Of a stretch of 62,330 bases of DNA, positions 35,944 to 45,316 are shown in pieces; the first letter of the stretch is position 1, and every line of letters starts with the position of its first letter. The notes under the pieces were generated by a model. That model did not search any database, was not told the origin of the DNA, and was given only the letters and a program-made list of their open reading frames with translations. Position numbers and translations under genes: made by a program. This stretch comes from Treponema sp. GTDB taxonomy: Bacteria > Spirochaetota > Spirochaetia > Treponematales > Treponemataceae. Location: positions 1 through 62,330 of the forward strand of contig JAGCVK010000077.1 of assembly GCA_017962415.1 (NCBI GenBank), in the 5' to 3' direction.

Positions 35944-37185
35944 TTAGAATAACTTCATTAAATCTTCAATGGTTTCGCGTCGGCGAATAACCTTTACACT
36001 TCCGTCTTTGCAGATTAAAACCTCAGCAGGACGTGGGCGGCTGTTGTAAGTAGAACACATACTCCAGCCATAAGCTCCAGTATCGAGCACGCATGCTAGA
36101 TTGCCTCGTTTAATTTCCGGAAGTTGGCGGTCCTTAGCAAGAATATCGCCACTTTCACAGATATTACCAGTTACAGTTTGTTCCATAAGATTATCGCGAG
36201 CAACAACCTTTCCGTCGCGAATAACTTCAATGTCGTGCCAGCTGTCGTACATACTTGGGCGAACCAGAACGTTCATACCAATATCAGTTCCGGCAAAAGT
36301 TTTTCCGTTGTTATGCTTAACTGCATGAACGCGGCCAAGAATCACGCTGCCTTCTGCAACACAGAAACGGCCTGGCTCACTCTTAAACAAAGGAGCTTTT
36401 CCGTACTTTGCAACAAAATCGTCCAAAATAGGCTCAAGGCGCTTCTTAAAATCTTCCATTGGGAAAACAGCTTCGTCGTCCAGCTTGTGATATGGAATAC
36501 CATAACCGCCACCAAAATCAATAAACTCCAAATCTTTAAACTGCAAAGCAATGCGAAGCAAATTAGAAACAGCGTCAAGATAAGGCTGCGGATCCATAAA
36601 AAGCGAACCAATGTGCTGGTTAATTCCCGCAATTGTAAGATCGTACTTCTTCGCAATTTCAAAAATCTGAGGAATAAACTCCTCTGAAATTCCAAACTTA
36701 GTTTTTTTACCGCCGGTAACAACTTTTTCGTGGTGGCCAGCACCAACACCAGGATTAATTCTAACTGCAACCTTACCGCCCTTGTTCAAAGAGCCATAAA
36801 GTTCAAGCTGAGCAAGCGAATCACAACTTGTCATAATTCCGTGCTCAATTGCAAACTGCATCTCTTCTGCGCTTACGTTGTTTGGAACAAAGAAAATGCG
36901 CTCAACAGGAAAACCTGCCTTAAGCAACATCTGGATTTCTCCAACACTCATAGCGTCGCAGTTGTTACCTTCTTCCAAAGCAAGCTTGAGAATATGAATA
37001 TTTGTATTTGCCTTTACCGAATAGTTTGCAGTATAAGGATATTTTGTAATAACCTTAGCAACAGCGTCCATACGATTACGAAGAATCTTTTCGTTGTAAA
37101 CGTAAAGCGGAGTGCCGTATGTCTCTGCAAGTTTTTCGGGATTATTGCCTTCAAAAAAATTAACGCTTTCAATAAATGAATTCAT
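35944..37185 (-). CDS. lysA: Diaminopimelate decarboxylase
   Basis: LysA decarboxylates meso-diaminopimelate to lysine using PLP. The 413-residue protein has the PLP-lysine motif YSVKANTN (about 54-61), HIGSLFMDPQPYLDAV, the glycine-rich DFGGGYGIPYH, SEPGRFCVAEG and the C-terminal CESGDILA with the substrate-site Cys, then DTGAYGWSM. AGGAG lies 7 nt before the ATG. ddh lies just upstream in the same direction, so the two form the end of the dehydrogenase-type lysine pathway. The stop codon lies 7 nt before the structured element upstream of MATE. Confidence 0.96.
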   Translation of the reverse strand: MNSFIESVNFFEGNNPEKLAETYGTPLYVYNEKILRNRMDAVAKVITKYPYTANYSVKANTNIHILKLALEEGNNCDAMSVGEIQMLLKAGFPVERIFFVPNNVSAEEMQFAIEHGIMTSCDSLAQLELYGSLNKGGKVAVRINPGVGAGHHEKVVTGGKKTKFGISEEFIPQIFEIAKKYDLTIAGINQHIGSLFMDPQPYLDAVSNLLRIALQFKDLEFIDFGGGYGIPYHKLDDEAVFPMEDFKKRLEPILDDFVAKYGKAPLFKSEPGRFCVAEGSVILGRVHAVKHNNGKTFAGTDIGMNVLVRPSMYDSWHDIEVIRDGKVVARDNLMEQTVTGNICESGDILAKDRQLPEIKRGNLACVLDTGAYGWSMCSTYNSRPRPAEVLICKDGSVKVIRRRETIEDLMKLF

Positions 37186-37200
37186 TTTAAATCTCCTTTT

Positions 37201-37288
37201 GTAGGAGGGCGGAGCCCCGCCCTACGGCCACACTACGTTGTGGCCTACCCCACCCAGCGGGGGACACCCCGCAACGCCCCTTGTCCTA
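37201..37288. repeat. GC-rich three-hairpin intergenic element
   Basis: The ends GTAGGA and TCCTAC pair, and inside lie three hairpins: GGGCGG/CCGCCC (37207-37222), GGCCAC/GTGGCC (37226-37245) and GCGGGG/CCCCGC (37257-37272). The first shares a 19-nt sequence with the element at 34397. It fills the lysA-ddh gap and includes the ddh stop codon (37286-37288). Confidence 0.75.
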
Positions 37289-38266
37289 CAACAAGTGAGC
37301 GCGAATCTCTTCACCAGAAAGTGGGCTCAGATAAGCTGGTGCAACATCAAATACAGTCTTACAACCAGTTTGTCCTTCTTTGTTCATTCTGTAAACTGCG
37401 CGTGCATAAGCAACAAGTACACTAGAAGTAAAAGCAGGGTTTGAATCGAGCTTGAGACTGTACTCAATTACGTTGTTATATTCATTATCCCAGCCAGTTT
37501 TTCCCGAGCGGATTACAAATCCACCGTGTGGAATACCAGAGTGGTCACGTTTCAATTCTTCTTCGCTAATAAAGTGAACTGTTGTGTCGTAATCAGCAAA
37601 GTAGTTTGGCATTTCTTTGATTTCTTTTTCAATGCGAGCCTTATCTGCACCTTCTTCTGCTACAACAAAACATTCACGAGTGTGCTTCTGGCGAGTTGTC
37701 AAATCTGGGTTACTTCCAGAACGAACAGCGTCCAAAGCAGCCTGAACTGGAATTGTGTACTGCTTACCGTCTTTTACCCCCTCAATGCGGCGAATAGCGT
37801 CTGAGTGTCCCTGACTAACACCTTTTCCCCAGAAAGTATAATCTTTTCCGTTTGGAAGAATGCAGTTAGCATAAAGACGATTCAAGCTAAAAAGTCCTGG
37901 ATCCCAACCGCAGCTAATAAGAGCTGTGTGCTTAAAATCTTTTGCAACTTTATCAACATTTGCAAAATGCTCTGGGATTTTTGCGTGAGTATCAAAACTG
38001 TCGATTACATTAAAATATTTTGCGTATTCAGGAGTCTGTTTTGGAAGGTCTGTTGCAGATCCACCACAGATGATAAGAACATCAACTTCGTCCTTGTGTT
38101 TTTCAACATCAGAAACATTATAAACAGGAACGCCTGCTGTAAGAATTTTTACAGTTGAAGGATCGCGGCGTGTAAATACAGCAGTCAATTCACAATCAGG
38201 ATTCTGTTTGATTGCGCCTTCTACACCCTTTCCAAGATTACCATAACCTAAAATACCAATTTTCAT
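37286..38266 (-). CDS. ddh: meso-Diaminopimelate D-dehydrogenase
   Basis: Ddh makes meso-DAP in one NADPH-dependent step from tetrahydrodipicolinate, replacing the four-step succinylase or acetylase routes. The 326-residue protein has the N-terminal Rossmann motif IGILGYGNLGKGVE, VFTRRDP, the DVLIICGGSATDLP segment, SFDTHAKIPEH, and SCGWDPGLFSLNR, all typical of this enzyme. AGAGG lies 6 nt before the ATG. It lies upstream of lysA with an 88-bp repeat element between, and 12 nt after the TrmB-type regulator gene. Confidence 0.96.
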   Translation of the reverse strand: MKIGILGYGNLGKGVEGAIKQNPDCELTAVFTRRDPSTVKILTAGVPVYNVSDVEKHKDEVDVLIICGGSATDLPKQTPEYAKYFNVIDSFDTHAKIPEHFANVDKVAKDFKHTALISCGWDPGLFSLNRLYANCILPNGKDYTFWGKGVSQGHSDAIRRIEGVKDGKQYTIPVQAALDAVRSGSNPDLTTRQKHTRECFVVAEEGADKARIEKEIKEMPNYFADYDTTVHFISEEELKRDHSGIPHGGFVIRSGKTGWDNEYNNVIEYSLKLDSNPAFTSSVLVAYARAVYRMNKEGQTGCKTVFDVAPAYLSPLSGEEIRAHLL

Positions 38267-38278
38267 TTTGTACCTCTT

Positions 38279-38965
38279 TTACGCCAAAAGCGTTATTTTA
38301 TCTTTTAATGCCTCTTTCATTACTTCCACCAGATTTTTCTGGCCGGAATAAAGGCATGTATTATGCTCATCATCTGTAAGCTCGCCGGTAAGCACATAAG
38401 CCGAATCAGTTATAAAACGAATTTGCCCTTGCACAAGATTTGTATTATAAACTTTTGCGCCTTTCAGCGTGTAATCCTCTGTAAGAAGAACAATTTTTTT
38501 TCCAGACGCAACCAGCTGTTGAAGCTCATTTTCAAATTCGCCAATTATTTTAGCCGAAGCCATTAAATAAAGCCGCAACTCAGTTTTTTCAAGCATTTCG
38601 CGAATTTTATTTTTGATATTTTTTGCACCAACAATTGTGATATAGCCGTCTGCTGCAATAACCTTTTGCGGACCATACGCTTCAAGATACTCAGCACTTT
38701 TTTTGAGTTCATTAATTTTATTTGATGTAAAGGTTTTGATTTCAACCGGGCGATATTTTGTAGCTTCGCCTTCAACAAGATACGCAGCGCCCTTTTCTAC
38801 AAGAGCACTTAATGCGGCATAAACATTTGAGCGGGAAAAACCGGTGTCTTTTGCAACCTCGTAACCAGTCATATCCCCATGGTTTAAAAGTGCGGCATAA
38901 ATTGAAGCTTCCTGCCGAGTGAGCGAAAAATCTGTCAGAATGTCTATAATCTTATTATCCGCCAT
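38279..38965 (-). CDS. TrmB-family transcriptional regulator
   Basis: This 228-residue protein has a TrmB-type winged helix at the N-terminus (LTRQEASIYAALLNHGDMTG, TGFSRSNVYAALSALVEKGA) and a C-terminal PLD-like effector region. TrmB regulators often bind sugars; others control amino-acid genes. I start at the ATG at 38965, with GAGG 5 nt upstream, rather than the in-frame site at 38995. It is transcribed toward ddh with a 12-nt gap, so it may be the first gene of a trmB-ddh-lysA-MATE unit and may regulate it. Confidence 0.83.
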   Translation of the reverse strand: MADNKIIDILTDFSLTRQEASIYAALLNHGDMTGYEVAKDTGFSRSNVYAALSALVEKGAAYLVEGEATKYRPVEIKTFTSNKINELKKSAEYLEAYGPQKVIAADGYITIVGAKNIKNKIREMLEKTELRLYLMASAKIIGEFENELQQLVASGKKIVLLTEDYTLKGAKVYNTNLVQGQIRFITDSAYVLTGELTDDEHNTCLYSGQKNLVEVMKEALKDKITLLA

Positions 38966-39080
38966 AAAAACCTCACCAGGCTTTAGCCGCATCATCGCGA
39001 TTTTTAGTAGTTCTAATTAATACTACTTAACACAAAGAATATACAAAATTTCCATTTTCTTGTCAAATTTTTTACAAAAA

Positions 39081-39113
39081 AAAACGCTCCGAAACAAAGT
39101 TTCGGAGCGTTTT
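39081..39113. terminator. Intrinsic terminator of the ABC operon
   Basis: A 15-bp perfect stem (39081-39095 with 39099-39113) with a 3-nt AAA loop. On the minus strand it is followed by a run of T, ending the six-gene ABC operon. It insulates the operon from the downstream regulator gene. Confidence 0.93.
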
Positions 39114-39135
39114 CAACAGTATAAAGTTTTACTGC

Positions 39136-40596
39136 TTATTTTTCGATTGCATACATTCCAACTAATTCTGGGAAGTCGTAGTTCTTTTCAATAAAGTATC
39201 TTAAGTCAAAGTCTTCATGAGTTACTACAACCAAAATTGTTGCATGACTTGCAAGATAATCAGAAATTACCTTCATTACATTCAAACGTGTATCAAAGTC
39301 AATATGTGCAAACGGTTCATCAAGAAGCAAAATATCCGGCTTTGCAGTCAAAGCACGCGCAATATCCATACGCTTCATTTCACCAGAAGAAAGCATTTGT
39401 GGCTTACAATCAAGATGAGCTTTTGTAAGGCCAACTTTCTCAAGGTTTTCAGCGAGTTCTTCGATTGTTCCTTCGTTTCCGGCATTAATAATCTGCTGGA
39501 AAGAATCTTTGATTTTCAAATCAGGGAAGAACGAAAAGCGCGAATCCTGCTGAACAACTGCCATTCTCTTTCTAAACGGTTTAAATACCTTAGGGTCGCG
39601 GCCATTTTCAAATGGCTTAAGTGCAACAAGGTCATTTCCTTCCATAAGAATCTGGCCAGAAGTTTCATCAAGCAAACGCAAAATTGCTTTAATTGTACTT
39701 GATTTACCACAACCAGAAGGTCCTGTAATACCGTAAATTGTAGAACGCTCAAATGTAAGGTTCAAGCCTTCAAACGCTGTGAATTTTCTTTCGCCAAACA
39801 AACCACGCTTATTATAGCGCTGTGCAACGTTCTTCAATTCAATTGCAGAACCCGAAGCACCTTTTTTAGCCTCTGGTTTTTCGTAGCCTTCCATTTCAGG
39901 AAGCTGTTCAATTTTACTAAGCACACCGTCTTCAAGTTTATAAGCATCAGTAAGTGTAAGACGCTTAATAAAGTCGAGGTCGTGGCTAACCATAAGGAAG
40001 GTCTTTGTTTTATCGCAAAGAATTTCTTTGTTTAAGAATTCAACAAAGTTCTTTCTGAGATTGCGGTCAAGGTTTACAGTTGGTTCATCAAGAAGAATCA
40101 AGTTTCCTTTTCTTGAAAGAAGAATCATCAACGTAATACGCTGCATTTCTCCACCAGAAACTTCATCAGGATAAAGACGAGCAAAAGCTTCAAAATCCAA
40201 AGTAAAGAATTCTTTAAGGCGGCGAACAATCTCCGAACGGCAGCCCGGTGCAAGCAAAGCAAGGTTCTGATCAAGCGTCAAAGCCGAGTTCATAACCTGC
40301 GCAGTTTCTGCCGGAATAAACATAAGTCCCGACTGTTCAATTTTTGTCCATTGAGCATAATCAAGTTTTTCACCATTTGTATAAGCAGCAATTCCATTTA
40401 CCTTCATGCTACCTTCAAATTTGAAAATATGCATTGGCAAAATTCCTGCAATAGACTTAAGGAAAACTGATTTACCAGTTCCAGTTGGACCCATAATTAC
40501 AGAAGCAGAACCTTCTTCAATTGAAAAATCACATTTATTAAAAGTGATTCTGTCTCTAAGATGAATACAAAAATCTTTTAATTCTACAGGTTTCAT
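39136..40596 (-). CDS. ABC transporter with two fused ATPase domains (peptide-type)
   Basis: This 486-residue protein holds two ABC ATPase domains in tandem, like fused DppD-DppF. Domain 1 has Walker A GPTGTGKS, signature VSGGEMQRI and Walker B LILLDEPTVNLD; domain 2 has GPSGCGKS, LSSGEMKRMDIA and ILLLDEPFAHID. It energises the two permeases upstream. Its start overlaps the second permease gene by 4 nt, with a strong AGGAGG site. It is the last gene of the operon before the terminator at 39081-39113. Confidence 0.93.
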   Translation of the reverse strand: MKPVELKDFCIHLRDRITFNKCDFSIEEGSASVIMGPTGTGKSVFLKSIAGILPMHIFKFEGSMKVNGIAAYTNGEKLDYAQWTKIEQSGLMFIPAETAQVMNSALTLDQNLALLAPGCRSEIVRRLKEFFTLDFEAFARLYPDEVSGGEMQRITLMILLSRKGNLILLDEPTVNLDRNLRKNFVEFLNKEILCDKTKTFLMVSHDLDFIKRLTLTDAYKLEDGVLSKIEQLPEMEGYEKPEAKKGASGSAIELKNVAQRYNKRGLFGERKFTAFEGLNLTFERSTIYGITGPSGCGKSSTIKAILRLLDETSGQILMEGNDLVALKPFENGRDPKVFKPFRKRMAVVQQDSRFSFFPDLKIKDSFQQIINAGNEGTIEELAENLEKVGLTKAHLDCKPQMLSSGEMKRMDIARALTAKPDILLLDEPFAHIDFDTRLNVMKVISDYLASHATILVVVTHEDFDLRYFIEKNYDFPELVGMYAIEK

Positions 40597-41399
40597 GCTT
40601 CCTCCTTCTTATCACCAAGTACGATAAGGAAAGCAGTACTTAAAGCAATCAGGATAATTGAAGGAATCCAGAACATAGAAGGAGTTCCATCATATCCCAA
40701 AAGTGTACGGCGGTACAAAGCAATCAAAGCACCAGGGCTTGTATGCTGTGGCGTACCAGTTGCTCCAAGACCAACCTGAATTACGAAACCAAATGATGTA
40801 TCCAATACAAGTGTCTTAAGCAAAATACCTGCAACAACACGCTTTAATGTATCTTTCATTAATGCGGTTTTCATAAGAACAGAAAGAATTCTACCCTTTG
40901 CAAAACCGTAAGAACGGAATGAAACACTATATTTCTGATGATACAAATCAGAAAGTGGAATAGAAATACTTCTTACAGCTTCTGGCAAAACGGTTGCTGT
41001 AGAAGCCAAAACGAATACTGCAAGCGAAAGGAATGCAGAAGTAGTGCCTGAACTCTTAGCAAGCGCACCAGAAACCGGCGCATAACAGAACAAGGCAATA
41101 AGAATTGAAGGAATTGATTCAATCGCATTTAAGATATTAGAGAAGAAACGTCCTACCTTCATTGACAATACACTCACAAAGCCCAGCAAATAACTGATGA
41201 GCATTGCAAATATCATTGTTGAAACCAAAGTGATAGAAAGCTCTTTTACAGAATCGAACAGAATTGGAACATATCTTGCATCTCGCAAATCTGCAGAAAA
41301 AATGCCATTAAACCAAGTCCAAGGAAGCCATGAAATAATCAATGGCAATATGAATAGAACTACTAAAATGTATTTTAATACGTTAAATTGCTTTTTCAT
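40593..41399 (-). CDS. ABC transporter permease (DppC/OppC-like)
   Basis: This 268-residue inner-membrane permease has five to six TM helices. It begins with a single helix, then the BPD_transp_1 domain; the coupling-helix segment is SFRSYGFAKGRILSVLMKTALM. It pairs with the permease upstream for uptake of oligopeptides or related ligands. It overlaps the upstream permease gene by 17 nt and the ATPase gene by 4 nt. A GAGG site precedes the ATG. Confidence 0.87.
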   Translation of the reverse strand: MKKQFNVLKYILVVLFILPLIISWLPWTWFNGIFSADLRDARYVPILFDSVKELSITLVSTMIFAMLISYLLGFVSVLSMKVGRFFSNILNAIESIPSILIALFCYAPVSGALAKSSGTTSAFLSLAVFVLASTATVLPEAVRSISIPLSDLYHQKYSVSFRSYGFAKGRILSVLMKTALMKDTLKRVVAGILLKTLVLDTSFGFVIQVGLGATGTPQHTSPGALIALYRRTLLGYDGTPSMFWIPSIILIALSTAFLIVLGDKKEEA

Positions 41400-42261
41400 A
41401 AACCCTCGGATAAATCAAGAAGAGTATCGTTTTTACAAGGAACGATACAACAGCATTAATACACAAAAGAACAAAAACTGAATCAACAAGCAAGTCTGTG
41501 TTTGTTGCTATCAATGCATCAATTAAGTTACTTCCCAAACCAGGGAAACTATAAGCAATTTCTGCAATTGTAACCGAACCAATAATTGCAGGAACTTTAC
41601 CAGCAAGATACGGAATAAAACGTGGTAAGCTAGACTGGAAAAGATATCCTGAATAGGTTCCTGGAAGCGGGAAGAATTTTCCCATATTTCTACCAAGTGT
41701 TGAGAACACAATCGCATGTGTCTGTCCAACCTGGCTAAGCATATCTGTCTTTAAGAAGTTTGTAGCGTCCCAAGACAAACCGCCCAAAATAACAGTTACA
41801 AGTGCAATAATAATGAACGGAACTCCGTTCCTGAAAGTTGCATAAGCAACCCAGAATCCAATAAACAAAGGAACAGCTGCTAAAATTGAAGCAAGGAAGC
41901 TCCAGATTTTTTCAATTTTTTCACCCGCTTTTTTTGCAAAATGCACTGCCATATATTTGCTAGATACAGCATAAGATGCACAAACCAATGCAATAAGAAT
42001 TACAAAGGCTAGAGAAATCATTGATAAAACAAATGTTTGGATTGCGCCAGCTTTAATTATCTGTCCCGATGTAAAGCCGACTGTTGCTGAATTTGCATGA
42101 CCTGATATAAACAGCAGGAAAGATTTTCCTGCTTCCATATAATCTGCCGGAGCAGATCCGGTAGAAACAAGATATAAAAATGAGAGAACAAAAGTTCCAA
42201 CCACGGCAAAAACTATGCCGTGGAGGAGCAATTCTCTAACCAAAAAGCGTAAGAATCGCAT
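41383..42261 (-). CDS. ABC transporter permease (DppB/OppB-like)
   Basis: This 292-residue permease has about six TM helices with the typical N-terminal helix (FLVRELLLHGIVFAVVGTFV), a periplasmic segment and the coupling region MLSQVGQTHAIVFSTLGRN, followed by FIPYLAGKVPAIIGSVTIAE. It forms the membrane pore with the DppC-like partner. GAGG lies 6 nt before the ATG. It is 14 nt after the substrate-binding protein gene. Confidence 0.87.
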   Translation of the reverse strand: MRFLRFLVRELLLHGIVFAVVGTFVLSFLYLVSTGSAPADYMEAGKSFLLFISGHANSATVGFTSGQIIKAGAIQTFVLSMISLAFVILIALVCASYAVSSKYMAVHFAKKAGEKIEKIWSFLASILAAVPLFIGFWVAYATFRNGVPFIIIALVTVILGGLSWDATNFLKTDMLSQVGQTHAIVFSTLGRNMGKFFPLPGTYSGYLFQSSLPRFIPYLAGKVPAIIGSVTIAEIAYSFPGLGSNLIDALIATNTDLLVDSVFVLLCINAVVSFLVKTILFLIYPRVYEKAI

Positions 42262-42275
42262 TAATTACCTCGCAA

Positions 42276-43874
42276 TTAGTTATCAAACTTCCATTCCTCT
42301 ACTGACAAGAATGGGTTATCAGTTCCTATATAGACATTAGCTAAACCACGAGAATATACATCTTTCTGAAGAGAACAAAGACCAATTGTAGGAGACAAAT
42401 CTGTTATCTCTTTATTAAGTCTAAGTGTAAGTTCAATCCAGTTAGAAGTTACAACTTCTTTATCCCAATCATCAAAAAGGGAATCAAGTTTCTTGCTTGC
42501 AATTCCTGTAATGTTTTCGTCTGCGCCAGTTCTATACAAGTTACCAATTGACGAGTAAATATTATCAAATCCATCATAATACATAAGAGCAAGTTCATAA
42601 GATTTCTCTTTGTAAACCATTCTCTTAAATACCTGATCACCAGTACGTCTTACATCAACGTTCAAACCAATAGCTTCAAGCTGTTTTGCAATACCTTCAG
42701 CAAGCTGCTTACCAAAATCACCCATAGAATCTGGATAAATAAGTTTTGCATTCTGACCTTGAATATCACCTGTTTTAGCAAGTTTCTTAGCCTTACTTAC
42801 ATCGTAAGGAAGCAAATCAGGAAGCGGTGAAGAAACATATTCAGAAACGTTTACTTCAAAAAGGTTTGATGGGAAAGGACCGTAATTAAGTACAATTCCT
42901 TCATCTTTGTCTGTAATTCCAGGAACAAGGTTCTTTCTGTCCAAAGCCATAGCCATAGCCTGACGACCTTCTGCCTTAGGGAACAATTCTGTATTAATTG
43001 ACAAATTGTAGAATGCATAAGGCATATAAGAATTAATATCAACCTTTGACATTTTCTTAACTGTGTCGCGGTCCATTGGGTTTGTCTCAAGAACAAGATT
43101 TACACGTCCCTTGCTCAATTCATTCATACGAACGATAGGGTCAATTACACGCTTAATAACAATTGAATCAACCTTTGGAACAGTCTTAAAATAAAGACCA
43201 TTTGCCTTGAAAGTAAGCCACTTACCAATTTCCCAGCTCTGGAGTTTATAAGGTCCAGTTCCGATTGGTTCAGTTGCGAATCTTCTTTCAAGTTCACCGT
43301 CACGCATATTTACATCCATATCTTTTCCTTCAAATCTTGAAGGAATGATTTTGAATGCAAGAACAGGATAAGCACGGAATTCCGGCATTGGATTTTTGAA
43401 AACAATCTTTACAGTTTTGTCGTCAATCTTATCAACACTCTGAATGTAAGAGTTCAAATATTCTCTTTTTGGAGAATTATTTTCTTTCAAAACATAAGCA
43501 TTGTAAGAATAAACAACGTCTTCTGCCATCAATGGAGTTTCATCATGCCAGGTAACATCTTCACGAAGGGTAACAATATAAGTTTTCTTATCCTTCTGAT
43601 TCTGCTCAATGCTTTCAGCAAGAGCAAGCTCAGTAATAAGATTTCCTGTCTGATGATCAACTTCAAAGTTTGTAAGACCATCAAAAATAAGCTCACTGGC
43701 ATTCAAACCAGATGTATTCTGCTCCAAAACCGGGTTCAAAGAATCAGGCAAAGTTGAAACAGCTGCTACAGCACCTTTCGGCTGAGCTTTCCAAATAATA
43801 ACACCAACAACAGCTGCAGCAACAACCAGGGCTGCTACAATAATAGAAATAACACTCTTCTTTCCCATCTTCAT
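42276..43874 (-). CDS. Family 5 extracellular solute-binding protein, membrane-anchored
   Basis: This 532-residue protein belongs to the SBP_bac_5 (oligopeptide/nickel) family: ELIFDGLTNFEVD, YIVTLREDVTWHDETPLMAE (in parts), TEPIGTGPYKLQSW, and RQAMAMALDRK are characteristic. The N-terminus is unusual: a hydrophobic helix (SIIVAALVVAAAVVGVIIW) follows MKMGKK, but there is no lipobox cysteine. It is therefore probably anchored by an uncleaved signal or released, not a lipoprotein as usual in this family. The likely ligand is a peptide or a peptide-like molecule. Confidence 0.88.
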   Translation of the reverse strand: MKMGKKSVISIIVAALVVAAAVVGVIIWKAQPKGAVAAVSTLPDSLNPVLEQNTSGLNASELIFDGLTNFEVDHQTGNLITELALAESIEQNQKDKKTYIVTLREDVTWHDETPLMAEDVVYSYNAYVLKENNSPKREYLNSYIQSVDKIDDKTVKIVFKNPMPEFRAYPVLAFKIIPSRFEGKDMDVNMRDGELERRFATEPIGTGPYKLQSWEIGKWLTFKANGLYFKTVPKVDSIVIKRVIDPIVRMNELSKGRVNLVLETNPMDRDTVKKMSKVDINSYMPYAFYNLSINTELFPKAEGRQAMAMALDRKNLVPGITDKDEGIVLNYGPFPSNLFEVNVSEYVSSPLPDLLPYDVSKAKKLAKTGDIQGQNAKLIYPDSMGDFGKQLAEGIAKQLEAIGLNVDVRRTGDQVFKRMVYKEKSYELALMYYDGFDNIYSSIGNLYRTGADENITGIASKKLDSLFDDWDKEVVTSNWIELTLRLNKEITDLSPTIGLCSLQKDVYSRGLANVYIGTDNPFLSVEEWKFDN

Positions 43875-43876
43875 AA

Positions 43877-45316
43877 TTAACGCATCCTTGTAATAAACGA
43901 ACTATAAACTACAACCTCTCCAGAATAATCTTCAGTTTTACCCTTGTCGATTTCAAAGAAGTAATTTGTACCTTTGAGCTGTGAACCAGCGTTCAATACA
44001 GGCCAAGAATTACCAACTCTTGAGCTACGACTTACCAAATCCTTAAGATTATTCTTTTCAATCATTTTTCCACTCTTTGTATTCTCATTGAATACTCTAA
44101 CATTTCTGTTATCTTTAAGAGTAATTACCAAGTCATTCATTTCGCCCTTTGGAATAGAAACCATTCCCCACCAGTATTCAGCTTTCTTCTGCTTTGTACC
44201 GCTGAATTTTGCAGGACGAGATTTCTTGCTTTCTGCTGTAGAACCTGGAGCTGGGTTGAACAAACCAATCATAAGAGGCATTACAGTCTTACCACGGCTT
44301 GCAATTTCTTTTTCAGTTGCAATTTCCTTGTTAATCTGTGCAATCTTTGCAGAAAGGTCTTTCTTCTGAGCTGCAATTTCGTCAATAATATCCTGATCTA
44401 CGTTCTGCTTGTGTTTTGAAGCAAAATCCTGAAGTTCAGCATAAATTGCGTCAATGTTCTTTTCTACACTCTGGTAGTGAGCAAGAATTTCTTCCAACTT
44501 ATAATTACCGTTTTCTTTAGCAACCATCTGGCGAGCAAATTCTTCACCAATGCGCTCTTTGTAATCGTAAAGTTTATCGCGGTAAGCACCTTCAAGCTGA
44601 ATAGCGATATCCTGGTTCAATTTCTTGAATCTGCGTTCAAAAGCTGAAACACCAGCTGTTTTTCCAACACCAGAATTCTTAATAATTGAGCTGATTTCGC
44701 CGTCATAGTCACCGAGTTTATCTTTGAAAGTTGTCAACTGACTAATTCTTTCATCGATATCTTCAATTTCGTTAAGCTTTTCAGACTGCTCAAGAATTGA
44801 CTTACGTTTAGCTTCAATCTGCTTACAAACATCAATTTCTTTTGCAACAGTAGCATACTTATCGCTCTTTCCATAAACTTTTACAGACTGTGTATACATT
44901 GCATTTGCATCATTTACATTTTCTGATGACAAAAGAAGGTCGATACACTTTACAGACAAGTCAATACCTTTTTCTTTTACGTCAGCAGGAAGATGCAAAG
45001 CAGGATCCAATGCCTTAAACTTAGAAAGTGCAGTATTGCTTGCAGAAATCAATTTGCTTGAATTCTTTACGCCGTCTGTACTATCAAGTGCATTTTTACC
45101 AGCATTGAATACGTTTACATAGTTCAAATACTTCTTCTGTTTTGCAGGTTCTTCAATGTCAGTCCAGTATGCTGTAGCAGCTTCAGGACCTCTTGAATTC
45201 CATGCATTTATACCTTTTGCTACATTTGGATCTCCATCTCCAACATTAGTAGACTCACACGATACCACAAGTGCAGCAATCATTACTGCAAATAAAACTT
45301 TTAATGCTTTTTTCAT
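43877..45316 (-). CDS. Coiled-coil lipoprotein of the ABC operon, function unknown
   Basis: This 479-residue protein has a signal peptide ending in LVVSC, with Cys20 as the likely lipid site. Residues 150-345 are largely helical and charged, with heptad-like stretches (EEILAHYQSVEKNIDAIYAE, in parts) that suggest coiled coils; the C-terminal 110 residues appear beta-rich. No known domain was recognised. Its start overlaps the SUMF1-like gene stop by 4 nt, and the solute-binding protein gene follows 2 nt after it. A scaffold or co-receptor role in the envelope is inference. Confidence 0.75.
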   Translation of the reverse strand: MKKALKVLFAVMIAALVVSCESTNVGDGDPNVAKGINAWNSRGPEAATAYWTDIEEPAKQKKYLNYVNVFNAGKNALDSTDGVKNSSKLISASNTALSKFKALDPALHLPADVKEKGIDLSVKCIDLLLSSENVNDANAMYTQSVKVYGKSDKYATVAKEIDVCKQIEAKRKSILEQSEKLNEIEDIDERISQLTTFKDKLGDYDGEISSIIKNSGVGKTAGVSAFERRFKKLNQDIAIQLEGAYRDKLYDYKERIGEEFARQMVAKENGNYKLEEILAHYQSVEKNIDAIYAELQDFASKHKQNVDQDIIDEIAAQKKDLSAKIAQINKEIATEKEIASRGKTVMPLMIGLFNPAPGSTAESKKSRPAKFSGTKQKKAEYWWGMVSIPKGEMNDLVITLKDNRNVRVFNENTKSGKMIEKNNLKDLVSRSSRVGNSWPVLNAGSQLKGTNYFFEIDKGKTEDYSGEVVVYSSFITRMR